In this document: piece after piece, positions 1 to 8,241 of the stretch | How positions within the stretch are numbered: position 1 is the stretch's first letter | How the letters are laid out: each line of letters begins with the position of its first letter | NCBI RefSeq assembly: GCF_016464705.1 | Contig: NZ_JAEHOB010000002.1 | Location: 62,001 to 126,000, forward strand | From: Qaidamihabitans albus | GTDB taxonomy: Bacteria; Actinomycetota; Actinomycetes; Mycobacteriales; Pseudonocardiaceae | Direction: 5' to 3' | DNA length: 64,000 nt | Program-made: the position numbers and the translations under genes | Notes under the pieces: model-generated | The model's input: only the letters and a program-made list of their open reading frames with translations | What the model was told of the DNA's origin: nothing | The model's database searches: none

Positions 1-1
1 C

Positions 2-565
2 ACCGGCGTGCGCGAGCAGGCAGGCGGCGCCGAGGTACGCACCGGCCGGGGTCGCACGCGTGCCGACGCGGTGGTCCTGGCGACCGGCGCGCTGCTGAAC
101 CGGCTGGCGCGGCCGTTCGGTGTGCGCAGGCGGGTACAGGCAGGGCGCGGCTACAGCTTCAGCGTGGTGCCCGAGCGGATGCCCGCGGGACCGGTGTACT
201 TCCCGTCGCGGAAGGTGGTCTGCACGCCGCTCGGCGGCCGGCTGCGGGTGGCCGGGATGATGGAGTTCCGGCACGCGGACGCACCGCCGGACCCGCGACG
301 GATCGCCAGTGTGGTGGCCGCCGCCCGACCGTTCCTGCGTGGCGTCGACTGGGACTCGCGCACCGACGAGTGGGTGGGCGCGCGCCCGGTGACCAGCGAC
401 GGGCTGCCGCTGGTCGGGCCGACGCTCTCCCCGCACGTCTTCGTCGCGGGCGGGCACGGCATGTGGGGCATCACCCACGGGCCGGTGACCGGCAGCCTGC
501 TCGCCGACACGATCGCCACCGGCGCGCCGCAGGCGGAGCTCGCCGCCCTGCACCCGCTGCGCTGA
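2..565 (+). CDS. FAD-dependent amino-acid oxidase/dehydrogenase (DadA-like), 3' part only
   Basis: The reading frame is already open at the left edge of the window, so only the C-terminal ~187 residues are visible. The segment reads like the distal half of a DAO-family flavoenzyme: an FAD-domain strand (AVVLATGA), a substrate-domain stretch with RVAGMMEF, and the C-terminal FAD-binding motif GLPLVGPT followed by VAGGHGMWGITHGPVTG. D-amino-acid dehydrogenases and related imino-acid oxidases share this C-terminal pattern. The N-terminal dinucleotide-binding GxGxxG lies outside the window. The amidase gene starts 33 bases downstream on the same strand, so the two may form an amino-acid or amide catabolic unit. 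Exact substrate cannot be judged from this fragment. Confidence 0.8.
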   Translation, partial: TGVREQAGGAEVRTGRGRTRADAVVLATGALLNRLARPFGVRRRVQAGRGYSFSVVPERMPAGPVYFPSRKVVCTPLGGRLRVAGMMEFRHADAPPDPRRIASVVAAARPFLRGVDWDSRTDEWVGARPVTSDGLPLVGPTLSPHVFVAGGHGMWGITHGPVTGSLLADTIATGAPQAELAALHPLR

Positions 566-598
566 TCGCCGGGTCCCCGTAGCGAACGAGGAGATGAC

Positions 599-1999
599 GT
601 GCACTTCGACGACGCCGTGGCCCTCGCGGCCGCGATCCGCCGCGGGGAGGTGTCCAGCCGGGAGGCCGTGACCGCACACCTGGACCGCATCGAGCGGGTG
701 AACCCGGCCGTCAACGCCGTCGTCACGCTCACCGCGGAGCGCGCGCTCGCGCAGGCCGCGCTGGCCGACGACCGGCTGGCCGCGGGCGAGGACACCGGCC
801 TGTTGCACGGCGTGCCGGTCGCGCACAAGGACCTCGCGGCCACGGCCGGAATCCGGACCACCTACGGCTCCCCGATCTTCGCCCACCACGTGCCGGACCA
901 CGACGACCTGGTCGTCGAGCGGATGCGGGCGGCAGGTGCGATCACGGTCGGCAAGACCAACGTTCCCGAGCTCGGCCTCGGCTCGCACACGTTCAACCCG
1001 GTCTTCGGCGTCACCCGCAACCCCTACGACCTCGACCGCAGCGCGGGCGGGAGCAGCGGCGGCGCAGCTGCCGCGCTGGCCACCGGAATGGTGCCGCTCG
1101 CCGACGGCAGCGACACCGGCGGCTCGCTGCGCAACCCCGCGTCGTTCTGCAACGTCGTCGGGCTGCGGCCCTCCCCCGGCCGCGTGCCGTCGTGGCCGTC
1201 CGCCGCGCCGTGGTCGCCGCTGGCGGTGAGCGGGCCGATGGGGCGCACGGTCGCGGACACCGCGCTCCTGCTGTCGGTGCTGGCCGGGCCGGACCCGCGC
1301 TGTCCGCTCGCACTGGAGGCGCCCGGCGCGGACTTCCGGCCGCCGCTCGACGCCGATCTGCGGGGGATGCGGATCGCCTGGACCCCGGATCTCGGGGGCA
1401 CCGTGCCGGTGGACCGGGAGGTCAGGGACGCGCTCCTGCCAACCCTGAGCGCCTTCACCGACCTGGGCGCCTGCGTGGAGGAGGCGTGCCCCGACCTCAC
1501 CGGCGCCGACGAGGTGTTCCGCATACGCCGTGCGTGGCAGCTCGAACTGGCCTACGGCGCCCTGCTCGACGAGCACCGCGAGCGGCTGAAACCGGACGCC
1601 GTGTGGAACATCGAGCAGGGCCGCGCGCTCACCGGACCCGACCTCGGCCGCGCGGAGCGGCTCCAGGCGGCGCTGTACCACCGGGTCCGGGAGTTCTTCG
1701 AGCGCTTCGACGTCCTGCTCGCCCCGGTCAGCCAGGTCGTGCCGTTCGAGGCCGGGCTCGTCCACCCCGGCTCCGTGGACGGCGTCGAGATGCGGACCTA
1801 CCTGGACTGGATGGCCAGCTGTTACCTGATCTCGGTGACCGGCTGCCCGGCGCTGTCGGTGCCCGCGGCGTTCACACCGGGCGGCCTGCCCGTCGGCCTT
1901 CAGGTCGTCGGGCCGCACCGCGGGGACCGCAGGGTGCTGCGCGTCGGCCATGCCTTCGAGCGGGCCGTCGGGGCCGGGCAGCGCCACCCGATGCCGTGA
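599..1999 (+). CDS. amidase signature family hydrolase
   Basis: A 466-residue amidase-signature enzyme, expected to hydrolyse a carboxamide to acid plus ammonia in the cytoplasm. The Ser-cisSer-Lys triad is in place: Lys77 (in AHKD), cis-Ser152 (in GGSSGG) and nucleophile Ser176 (in DTGGS). The 75- and 24-residue spacings are those of characterised family members. Length is usual for the family. The GTG start is chosen because a GAGGAG ribosome site sits 6-11 bases before it. It follows the oxidase fragment by 33 bases, and its stop abuts the stop of the convergent ptsH gene, leaving no room for a terminator. It is not obviously GatA, since no gatB or gatC is nearby. Substrate is unknown. Confidence 0.9.
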   Translation: MHFDDAVALAAAIRRGEVSSREAVTAHLDRIERVNPAVNAVVTLTAERALAQAALADDRLAAGEDTGLLHGVPVAHKDLAATAGIRTTYGSPIFAHHVPDHDDLVVERMRAAGAITVGKTNVPELGLGSHTFNPVFGVTRNPYDLDRSAGGSSGGAAAALATGMVPLADGSDTGGSLRNPASFCNVVGLRPSPGRVPSWPSAAPWSPLAVSGPMGRTVADTALLLSVLAGPDPRCPLALEAPGADFRPPLDADLRGMRIAWTPDLGGTVPVDREVRDALLPTLSAFTDLGACVEEACPDLTGADEVFRIRRAWQLELAYGALLDEHRERLKPDAVWNIEQGRALTGPDLGRAERLQAALYHRVREFFERFDVLLAPVSQVVPFEAGLVHPGSVDGVEMRTYLDWMASCYLISVTGCPALSVPAAFTPGGLPVGLQVVGPHRGDRRVLRVGHAFERAVGAGQRHPMP

Positions 2000-2266
2000 T
2001 CAGGTGTCGTGGTCGGTGGCGAGGAGCGCGGCGAGCTCGTCCAGCGCGCGGCCGGCCTCCGGCCCGTCGGCACGCAGCACCACCTCGTCGCCACCGCGCG
2101 CGTTGAGGCCGATCACCGACAGGATGCTGCGGGCGTCCACCGGCTCGGCACCGTCCTTGCCGATGGTCACCGGCACGGGCTGGGCGGCGGCCGCCTGGGT
2201 GAACAGCGCCGCGGGCCGGGCATGCAGGCCGACGGCGGAACCGACGACGACTCGGCGTTCGATCAT
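2000..2266 (-). CDS. ptsH: phosphocarrier protein HPr
   Basis: An 88-residue HPr, the histidine phosphocarrier that passes phosphate from Enzyme I to sugar-specific PTS components. The active-site His15 lies in GLHARP, and a serine (Ser47, in ARSILS) occupies about the regulatory-serine position. The ATG at 2266 is preceded by GAGGAG. It is the last gene of the minus-strand fructose operon, 16 bases after the fruA stop, so HPr is made together with its fructose permease. No Enzyme I gene is present in the window and it must be supplied from elsewhere. Confidence 0.93.
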   Translation of the reverse strand: MIERRVVVGSAVGLHARPAALFTQAAAAQPVPVTIGKDGAEPVDARSILSVIGLNARGGDEVVLRADGPEAGRALDELAALLATDHDT

Positions 2267-2282
2267 GGTCTTCTCCTCGTGT

Positions 2283-3797
2283 TCAGACGGTGACCGGCTC
2301 GGCGGTCGCCGCGCTGGTCGTGGCGGTACCGGTCCTGTTCCGGCCGATGTTCTTGGCCACCAGCAGGCAGCCACAGGTGACGGCCGTGCCGGCGGCGATC
2401 GCGAGCAGGTACAGCAGTGGCGAGCCGATCAGCCCGACCACCCAGATACCGCCGTGCGGGGCGAGGGAGGTGGTGCCGAAGGCCACGGCAAGGGCTCCGG
2501 TGGTGGCGCTGCCGACCATCACCGACGGGATGACCCGGAACGGATCGGCCGCGGCGAACGGGATCGCGCCCTCGGTGATGAACGAGAGCCCGAGCAGCCA
2601 GCCCGCCTGTCCCGCCTGCCGTTCGGCCCTGGTGAAGAGGCGGGCGCGGACCACGGTGGCCAGCGCTAGGCCCAGCGGCGGTGTCATGCCCGCGGCCATC
2701 ACCGCGGCCATGATGAGCGTGTCGCCGCTGGCGAGCGCCGCGAGGCCGAAGGTGTAGGCCACCTTGTTCACCGGGCCGCCCATGTCGAAGGCCATCATCA
2801 GGCCGAGCAGGCCGCCGAGCAGCCATGCGGCGCCACCGGAGAGGCCGGAGAGCCAGTCGGTCATGCCGGTCTGCACGGCGGCGATCGGCTCGCCGACGAC
2901 CACGATCATCAGCAGCCCGACCACCAGGGTCGCGATGAGCGGGATCACCACGACGGGCATCACTCCGGCGACACCGCGCGGAACGCGCAGCCGCTTGAGG
3001 CCCATCACGACGGCACCGGCCAGCAGGCCGGACACCAGGCCGCCGAGGAAGCCAGCCCCGATCGCCGAGGCGAGCAGGCCGCCGACCACGCCGGGGGCGA
3101 TACCCGGCCGGTCGGCCATGCCGAACGCGATGAACCCGGAGAGGATCGGCACGAGCATCTCGAACGCCGTCGAGCCGATCTTGAACAGCACGCCCGCGAT
3201 CCCGGCCTGGCCGAACAGGTCGGACAGTTCGGCGACGCCCTCGTACTGCACGCCCCGGTACTCGCCGCCGTCCACGATGGCGGCGATCTCCGCCCCGCCG
3301 ATCATGAACGCGATGGCGATGAGGATGCCGCCCGCGGCGACGAACGGGATCATGTAGCTCACCCCGGTCATCAGCCACTGGCGCACTCGCGTGCCCGCAC
3401 CGGCGCCCCCCTCGACCTTGCCGGCCAGTTCCGGGCCCGGCGCCGCCCCCGCCGGGGTCTCCTCGCCCGCAACCGATTCAGCCGGCTCCGCCGACTCAGC
3501 GGCCCGGCTCGCCTCGGCGATCAGCCCGGCACCGTCGTTGATGGCGGCCTTGACCCCGGCGGTCACCGTCGGTTTGCCCGCGAACCGTTCCCGGTCCCGG
3601 ACGTCGACGTCGGCGGCGAAGACCACCGCGTCAGCCTCCGCGATCTGCTGCGCGGTCAGCGGAGCCGAGCCTGCCGCGCCCTGGGTCTCGACGGCGATCT
3701 CGTGCCCGGCCGCCTTCGCTGCCTGTTCGAGCGACTCGGCGGCCATGTAGGTGTGCGCGATGCCCGTGGGGCACGACGTGACGGCGACGAACCTCAT
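2283..3797 (-). CDS. fruA: fructose-specific PTS permease, IIB-IIC fusion
   Basis: A 504-residue membrane permease that imports fructose and phosphorylates it to fructose 1-phosphate. The N-terminal IIB domain (about residues 1-100) carries the phosphorylatable Cys9 in the TSCPTGIAHTYMAAE motif. A Glu/Ala/Pro-rich linker follows at about 105-130. The IIC domain (about 135-495) has many hydrophobic segments, the FITEGAIPFA motif and a C-terminal APHGG loop. The start overlaps the stop of the IIA gene by four bases (ATGA), so IIA is a separate protein here rather than fused. Gene order and coupling to fruK leave little doubt about fructose specificity. Confidence 0.93.
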   Translation of the reverse strand: MRFVAVTSCPTGIAHTYMAAESLEQAAKAAGHEIAVETQGAAGSAPLTAQQIAEADAVVFAADVDVRDRERFAGKPTVTAGVKAAINDGAGLIAEASRAAESAEPAESVAGEETPAGAAPGPELAGKVEGGAGAGTRVRQWLMTGVSYMIPFVAAGGILIAIAFMIGGAEIAAIVDGGEYRGVQYEGVAELSDLFGQAGIAGVLFKIGSTAFEMLVPILSGFIAFGMADRPGIAPGVVGGLLASAIGAGFLGGLVSGLLAGAVVMGLKRLRVPRGVAGVMPVVVIPLIATLVVGLLMIVVVGEPIAAVQTGMTDWLSGLSGGAAWLLGGLLGLMMAFDMGGPVNKVAYTFGLAALASGDTLIMAAVMAAGMTPPLGLALATVVRARLFTRAERQAGQAGWLLGLSFITEGAIPFAAADPFRVIPSVMVGSATTGALAVAFGTTSLAPHGGIWVVGLIGSPLLYLLAIAAGTAVTCGCLLVAKNIGRNRTGTATTSAATAEPVTV

Positions 3798-4246
3798 CGT
3801 CCCAGCACCTCCCGCCGAACGAGCTCGACGACGGCGTCGGCGTCCGGTGCGGTGTGCAGCGACTGGCGGAACGACTCGTGCACGAGGCGCCGCGCGAGCG
3901 AGGCGAGAACGGTCATGTGCTCGTCACCGCCGCCCTCGGGGGCGGCGATGAGGAAGATCAGGTGGGCGGGCCCGTCGGCGGCGCCGAAGTCCACTCCGGA
4001 CTCACTGCGGCCGAAGGCGAGGGTCGGTTCGGTGACGTGCGCCGAGCGGGCGTGCGGGATGCCGATGCCGCCCTCCAGCCCGGTCGGCATCTGCTCCTCG
4101 CGCCTGCGGAGGTCGGCGAGGAAGCCGTCGACGTCGGTGACGCGGCCCGCGCCGGCGAGCCGTCGCGCGAGGTCTCCGGTGACCTCGGCCCGTTCGGTGC
4201 CGGCCAGGTCCAGATCGACCAGGTCGGCGGTGATCAGTTCGGCCAT
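3794..4246 (-). CDS. fructose PTS EIIA component
   Basis: A 150-residue PTS IIA domain of the fructose/mannitol (PTS_EIIA_2) type. It accepts phosphate from HPr on His65, seen in the GIGIPHAR motif, and passes it to the IIB cysteine of FruA. The family phrase AHLIFLIAAP is also present. The ATG at 4246 lies one base past the fruK stop, and its own stop overlaps the fruA start by four bases, so translation is coupled on both sides. Many bacteria fuse this domain to IIBC. Here it is free-standing. Confidence 0.92.
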   Translation of the reverse strand: MAELITADLVDLDLAGTERAEVTGDLARRLAGAGRVTDVDGFLADLRRREEQMPTGLEGGIGIPHARSAHVTEPTLAFGRSESGVDFGAADGPAHLIFLIAAPEGGGDEHMTVLASLARRLVHESFRQSLHTAPDADAVVELVRREVLGR

Positions 4247-4247
4247 G

Positions 4248-5195
4248 TCAGCGGCCCTCCTCGAGTACGCGGTCGGCGTCGACCGCGGGATGGATGGTGA
4301 CGTCGATGCGCCGGACGTCGGCGGGGGCCGGCATCCGGCTGCCGGGCAGTCCGGTGGCCGCGGCAGCCCACGCGAGTGCCACGGCGAGCGCGGCGGAGCC
4401 TTCGCCGCCCGCGGCGAGGAACCCGGCCAGCAGCGCGTCACCGGCGCCCACGCTGCTGCGGGCGGCCGCGACCGGCGCCTCGCCGTGCAGTGCCCCGTGC
4501 TCGTCGACGAGCACGGCCCCGTCCGGCCCGAGGCTGGCCAGCACGGCCCGCGCGCCGCGGGCGCGCAGCGCCCCGGCAGCCTCGACCACGGCGCCGAGGG
4601 TCGGCACCGGCAGGCCGGCGCACTCGGCCAGCTCGTCGCGGTTGGGCTTGACGAGGTCGGGCCCCGCGGCCAGGCAGCGGGCGAGCGCCGGCCCCGAGGA
4701 GTCGACCGCGGCCCGGACGCCCACCGCCCGTGCCCGGGCGACCAGGCGTGCGTAGCTGTCGGTCGCCGCGCCGGGTGGCAGGCTGCCGCAGCCTGCCAGC
4801 CACGCGGTGCCCTCGCCGCACGCGGCGAGCGCGGCGTCGAGCAGGGCGCCGGTCTCGGCGGCGGTGCAGCCGGGGCCGGGCAGGTTGAGCTTGGTGACCG
4901 TGCCGTCCGGCTCGGCGAGGGTGATGTTGGTCCTGGTGTCCCCCGCCACGGCCACCTCGTGCACCGCCACGCCCTGCGCGTCGAGCAGCTCGGTGAGCCG
5001 CCTGCCCTCGGCGCCACCGGCGAACAGCACGGCGGCCGTCTTGCGCCCGTGCGCGGCGAGCGCCCGCGACACGTTGACGCCCTTGCCGCCAGGATCGACG
5101 TGCGCCCGCCGGGCCCGCGAGACCTCGCCACGGCGCAGTGCGGCGATCTCGACGGTGTGGTCGATGCTCGGGTTGGGCGTCATCGTGACGATCAT
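4248..5195 (-). CDS. fruK: 1-phosphofructokinase
   Basis: A 315-residue PfkB-family kinase that phosphorylates fructose 1-phosphate to fructose 1,6-bisphosphate, the second step after PTS import. The N-terminal family signature PGGKGVNVSRAL is at residues 35-46. The C-terminal anion-hole/catalytic motif GAGD is at 250-253, with Asp253 as the expected base. The N terminus MTPNPSIDHTVE is typical of FruK/LacC-type kinases. The start overlaps the fruR stop by four bases. Position between fruR and the IIA/IIBC genes supports FruK over tagatose-6-phosphate kinase. Confidence 0.93.
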   Translation of the reverse strand: MIVTMTPNPSIDHTVEIAALRRGEVSRARRAHVDPGGKGVNVSRALAAHGRKTAAVLFAGGAEGRRLTELLDAQGVAVHEVAVAGDTRTNITLAEPDGTVTKLNLPGPGCTAAETGALLDAALAACGEGTAWLAGCGSLPPGAATDSYARLVARARAVGVRAAVDSSGPALARCLAAGPDLVKPNRDELAECAGLPVPTLGAVVEAAGALRARGARAVLASLGPDGAVLVDEHGALHGEAPVAAARSSVGAGDALLAGFLAAGGEGSAALAVALAWAAAATGLPGSRMPAPADVRRIDVTIHPAVDADRVLEEGR

Positions 5196-5953
5196 GCGCG
5201 CACCACTTCCGGACCGGCCGCGGCGAGCCGGTCGGCGATGTCGGCGTCGATGCCGGAGTCGGTGATCACCCTGTCCACTTCGGACAACCTGCCGAACCGC
5301 GCGAGGCAGTCGTTGCCCGCCTTGGTGTGGTCGGCGAGCACCACGACGCGGCGGGCCGCATGGATCATCGCGCGTTTGACCGCGGCCTCGCCCGTGTCCG
5401 GGGTGGTCAGACCGCGTTCCGCCGACATGCCGTTGGTGCCGAGGAAGGCGACGTCGACGTAGGTGTCGGCGAGCGCGCGCAGCGTCCAGTCCTCCACCGC
5501 GGCCATCGTGCGGCCGCGGACCTTGCCGCCGAGCAGCAGGACGGTGAGCTGCGGGCGGACGGCGAGGGACGCCACGAGCGGCACGGCGTTGGTGACGACG
5601 GTGAGCTCGCGGTCGTTCGGCAGGATCTCGGCGAGCCGCGCGGTGGTCGTGCCCGCGTCGAGCAGTATCGAGCCCTCCCGGGGCAGCTCCGCGAGCGCGG
5701 CCTTGGCGATGCGCTCCTTCTCCGCGGTCAGCACGGCGTCGCGGTCGGCAAGGCCGGGTTCGAACCCGAGGCGCTCGACGGGGATCGCGCCACCGTGCAC
5801 CCGGCGCAGCAGCCCCTGCCGTTCGAGCACGGTGAGATCCCGCCGGATCGTCTCGGTGGTGACGTCGAAGTCCGCGGCGAGCTCCGCGACGTCGGCTCGC
5901 CCTTCGGCGCGTGCCCGCTCGACGATGCGCTGCTGACGCTCCTGTGCGTACAT
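5192..5953 (-). CDS. fruR: DeoR-family transcriptional regulator of the fructose operon
   Basis: A 253-residue DeoR-type regulator, first gene of the fru operon. Residues 1-58 form the winged helix-turn-helix with the family hallmark TTETIRRDL and the following LLRRVHGGA. The C-terminal part is the isomerase-like sensor domain (LLDAGTTTARLAEIL, DVAFLGTNG). By analogy with other actinobacterial FruR proteins it should repress the operon and respond to a fructose phosphate. The ATG at 5953 has an AAGGA site upstream. Three copies of a TATGTGG/CATGTGG heptamer overlap the promoter and start, and are the best candidate operator for autoregulation. Confidence 0.88.
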   Translation of the reverse strand: MYAQERQQRIVERARAEGRADVAELAADFDVTTETIRRDLTVLERQGLLRRVHGGAIPVERLGFEPGLADRDAVLTAEKERIAKAALAELPREGSILLDAGTTTARLAEILPNDRELTVVTNAVPLVASLAVRPQLTVLLLGGKVRGRTMAAVEDWTLRALADTYVDVAFLGTNGMSAERGLTTPDTGEAAVKRAMIHAARRVVVLADHTKAGNDCLARFGRLSEVDRVITDSGIDADIADRLAAAGPEVVRA

Positions 5954-5999
5954 GTGGCTTCCTTGCCGAGTCTATGTGGCTTTGATTGGTTATATGTGG
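5951..5999. promoter_or_regulatory. candidate FruR operator: three direct heptamers
   Basis: On the plus strand TATGTGG occurs at 5993-5999 and 5973-5979, exactly 20 bases apart (about two helical turns). A third near-copy, CATGTGG, at 5951-5957 includes the fruR start codon. The first copy overlaps the -10 element of the fru promoter. Direct repeats with helical phasing next to a DeoR-family gene fit an autoregulatory operator. Assigning it to FruR is inference. Confidence 0.5.
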
Positions 6000-6018
6000 G
6001 AACAGGTGGCCGTGTCAA
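5989..6018 (-). promoter_or_regulatory. sigma-A-type promoter of the fru operon
   Basis: Reading the minus strand, TTGACA (6018-6013) is followed after 18 bases by TATAAC (5994-5989). This is a near-consensus housekeeping promoter, unusually strong for such GC-rich DNA. Transcription would start near 5982, giving a short leader of about 30 bases before fruR. Confidence 0.7.
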
Positions 6019-6025
6019 CCCCGGC

Positions 6026-6050
6026 GTGTACGGGTGCGGCGGCGTGGGTA
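6026..6050 (+). promoter_or_regulatory. possible stress-sigma promoter before the haem-oxygenase-fold gene
   Basis: GTGT (6026-6029), 16 bases, then GGGTA (6046-6050) fits the loose GNNT-N14-16-GGGTA consensus of actinobacterial sigma-B/sigma-F factors. It lies about 50 bases before the start at 6101. The -35 match is weak, so this is a suggestion only. Confidence 0.3.
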
Positions 6051-6100
6051 GCCGCTTTCCCGGCGCCGAGCCGCACCCGAGCACCCGATGGAGGTCCTTC

Positions 6101-7123
6101 ATGGCCGCACCCCTGGCCGAACGCGACGCCGCGCACGACGCCGCCGCGCTGCCACTGCCGCGAGGACCGCTGTCCGCGGCGATCGTCAACGCGCTCGCGC
6201 GCAGCCCGCGGCCGGACTGCCTCCTGCCCGCCGACGCGAGCAGGGCCGATCCGTACGGCGACGATCTCCAGCTCGCACTCCAGGTGTGCTACGAACTGCA
6301 CTACCGCGGGTTCTCCGGGGTGGACCCGGACTGGGAGTGGAACCCGGACCTGCTGCGCACGCGCGGCGCACTGGAGAGGGAGTTCCTCGGCGCGCTACGC
6401 GCCGACACGCCCGGCGGCGCCGACGTGGAAGGCGCGCTGGAGGAACTGCTCACCGAGCCCGCCGACGACGGCGCCGGGCTGACCGGCAGGCTCGCCGCCG
6501 ACGGCACCTGGCCGGAAGTGCGCGAGTACCTGGTGCACCGCTCGATCTACCACCTCAAGGAGGCCGATCCGCACGCGTGGGCCATTCCGCGCCTGCGGGG
6601 CCAGGCGAAGGCGGCGCTGGTCGCCGTCGAGTTCGACGAGTTCGGCGGCGGGCACGGCGAGCGCATGCACTCCAAGCTCTACGCCGACCTGCTCGCGGGG
6701 GCGGGGCTGTCTCCCGCCTACCTCGGCTACCTGGAACACGTTCCGGCGCACGCGTTCGCGCCGGTCAACATGATGTCGATGTTCGGCCTGCATCGGGCGC
6801 TGCGCGGCGCGCTCGTCGGGCACTTCGCCGCCGCCGAGATCACCACGGCGCCCAGCGCGCAGCGGATGGTCCGCACGCTGCGGCGACACGGCGCCGACGA
6901 GGCCTGCGTGCGGTTCTTCAGCGAGCACGTGGAGGCCGACGCGGTGCACGAGCAGGTGATGCGCCACGAGGTGATCGGCGACCTGCTCGGCCGCGAGCCG
7001 GAACTGGCGGCGGACGTGGTGTTCGGCATCCAGGCCACCGAACTGCTGGAGGGGCGGCTCGCCGATTTCGTGCTCGGCTGGTGGCGGCGCGGTGAGTCCT
7101 CGCTGCGGCAGCCCCTCGACTGA
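6101..7123 (+). CDS. iron-containing redox enzyme family protein (haem-oxygenase-like fold)
   Basis: A 340-residue protein of the haem-oxygenase-like diiron oxidase/oxygenase (HDO, Haem_oxygenas_2) group. The core metal motif EFDEFGGG (preceded by ALVAV) is followed by HGERMHSKLYADLL. A second cluster, FFSEHVEADAVHEQVMRHEVI, supplies Glu/His ligands, as usual in this fold. The ATG at 6101 is chosen for the GGAGG sequence just upstream. The frame is open much further 5' but overlaps the fru promoter. It stands alone between divergent fruR and convergent CDGSH genes. Family members do varied oxidative chemistry (decarboxylation, N-oxygenation), so no substrate can be assigned. Confidence 0.82.
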   Translation: MAAPLAERDAAHDAAALPLPRGPLSAAIVNALARSPRPDCLLPADASRADPYGDDLQLALQVCYELHYRGFSGVDPDWEWNPDLLRTRGALEREFLGALRADTPGGADVEGALEELLTEPADDGAGLTGRLAADGTWPEVREYLVHRSIYHLKEADPHAWAIPRLRGQAKAALVAVEFDEFGGGHGERMHSKLYADLLAGAGLSPAYLGYLEHVPAHAFAPVNMMSMFGLHRALRGALVGHFAAAEITTAPSAQRMVRTLRRHGADEACVRFFSEHVEADAVHEQVMRHEVIGDLLGREPELAADVVFGIQATELLEGRLADFVLGWWRRGESSLRQPLD

Positions 7124-7134
7124 GCCCGCTTGAA

Positions 7135-7344
7135 TCAGCGCCTGCGGCGTCGACGGTGGCTGGTGTCGCAGAACGGGTACGTCCGGCTGCGGCGGCAGGC
7201 ACACAACGCGACCCGGAACCGGTCGGAGGTGACGGTCCCGCCGCCGGGCAGTTCGACCTCGACGGGGCCTTCGACCAGTACGGGGCCGCCGGGGATGATG
7301 GTGACCCTGCGGGGCTCACGCTCGTCGTTCGGCGCGGTCGGCAC
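7135..7344 (-). CDS. CDGSH-type iron-sulfur protein
   Basis: A 69-residue protein with the three-cysteine, one-histidine [2Fe-2S] ligand set of CDGSH proteins: Cys48-x-Cys50, then PFCDTSH supplying Cys59 and His63. The usual glycine after CD is threonine, and an Arg-rich tail ends the protein. Small bacterial CDGSH proteins are thought to act in electron transfer or iron-sulfur handling in the cytoplasm. It overlaps the 3' end of the methyltransferase gene by 29 bases and appears to be the last gene of the five-gene minus-strand run that starts at 8992. Confidence 0.85.
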   Translation of the reverse strand: MPTAPNDEREPRRVTIIPGGPVLVEGPVEVELPGGGTVTSDRFRVALCACRRSRTYPFCDTSHRRRRRR

Positions 7345-7969
7345 GAATCACCACCAGCTCCTCGTCGCGGGCGCCCGGTTCGATCAGCCCGTGCCGTTCC
7401 AGGTATCCGGTGCGGCCACGCAGCACCGGGCCGAACGGTACGCGGCGGCGCGCGACGACCGACGCCTTGAGCCCGGAGTCCCGCAACCGGACGAGCGTGC
7501 CGTCCGTGTCACTGATCGCGGACTGTACGAGCAGCAGGAAACCCTGCTCGGACAGCAGGTCCGGCGCCGACGCGCACAGTGGGTCGAGCACGTCCCTTCC
7601 GTCAATTCCCGCGTCCCACCGGAAGTTCCGGCCGCCCGAGGGCGCGCAGGGCACGTACGGCGGGTTCGCCAGCACGACATCGAACCTGCCTCCGGGCAGG
7701 TCACCGCGGAGATCGCCCCGGCGTACGCGCACCGGCAGGCGGCGTGCCCGGGCGTTGAGCCAGGTCACGGCCAGCGCCCGGCGGGAGAGGTCCAGCGCGG
7801 TCACCGAGGCCGCGCCCGCGCGGGCGGCGGCGACGGCCAGCGCGCCCGCTCCGGTGCACAGGTCGAGCACCCGTGCTCCGGGCGGTACCGCCGCGGAGCG
7901 GACGGCGCTTTCGAGCAGCCACGTGTCCTCCTGCGGCCGGTACACGCCCGGCACTCTCAACAACCACAC
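7316..7969 (-). CDS. HemK/PrmC-like N5-glutamine methyltransferase-type protein
   Basis: A 217-residue Rossmann-fold SAM methyltransferase. Motif I is VLDLCTGAGALAVAAARAGA, an acidic end of strand 2 is TALDLS, and the NPPY motif (VLANPPYVPC) typical of amide-nitrogen methylation is present. It is shorter than PrmC and lacks PrmC's N-terminal helical domain, more like the HemK2/YfcB-like single-domain group. The start is GTG at 7969, 8 bases after the DUF4235 stop. True target (release factor, ribosomal protein or small molecule) is not evident. Confidence 0.8.
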   Translation of the reverse strand: MWLLRVPGVYRPQEDTWLLESAVRSAAVPPGARVLDLCTGAGALAVAAARAGAASVTALDLSRRALAVTWLNARARRLPVRVRRGDLRGDLPGGRFDVVLANPPYVPCAPSGGRNFRWDAGIDGRDVLDPLCASAPDLLSEQGFLLLVQSAISDTDGTLVRLRDSGLKASVVARRRVPFGPVLRGRTGYLERHGLIEPGARDEELVVIRADRAERRA

Positions 7970-7977
7970 CGGCGGGC

Positions 7978-8241
7978 TCAGCCGTCGCCGGGCCAGTCGC
8001 CGGTCGCCTTCTCGTACCCGGTGGCGCTCGCGCGGTCGACGGCGGCCTTCACGGCACCGAACACCGCGCCCTGTAGCGCCGCCGCCAGGACGACATGGCG
8101 CCAGCCGTAACCGCGATCGGTCGCGCTCGGCGCGTCCGGCTCACCGGTAACCCGGCGCCACACCTGCTTGAACACGACGCCCGCGAGCACGCCACCCGCG
8201 GCACTGACCGCCATGCTCAACGGCCGGTAGAGAACCTTCAC
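7978..8241 (-). CDS. DUF4235 small membrane protein
   Basis: An 87-residue protein with two hydrophobic stretches (about 9-27 and 49-67) and the DUF4235 pattern (VFKQVWRRVTG ... APSATDRGYGWRHVV). The function of the family is unknown. The GTG start overlaps the stop of the DUF3618 gene by four bases. Co-occurrence with Holin-X and DUF3618 proteins is common in actinobacteria and suggests a cell-envelope role. Confidence 0.85.
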   Translation of the reverse strand: MKVLYRPLSMAVSAAGGVLAGVVFKQVWRRVTGEPDAPSATDRGYGWRHVVLAAALQGAVFGAVKAAVDRASATGYEKATGDWPGDG

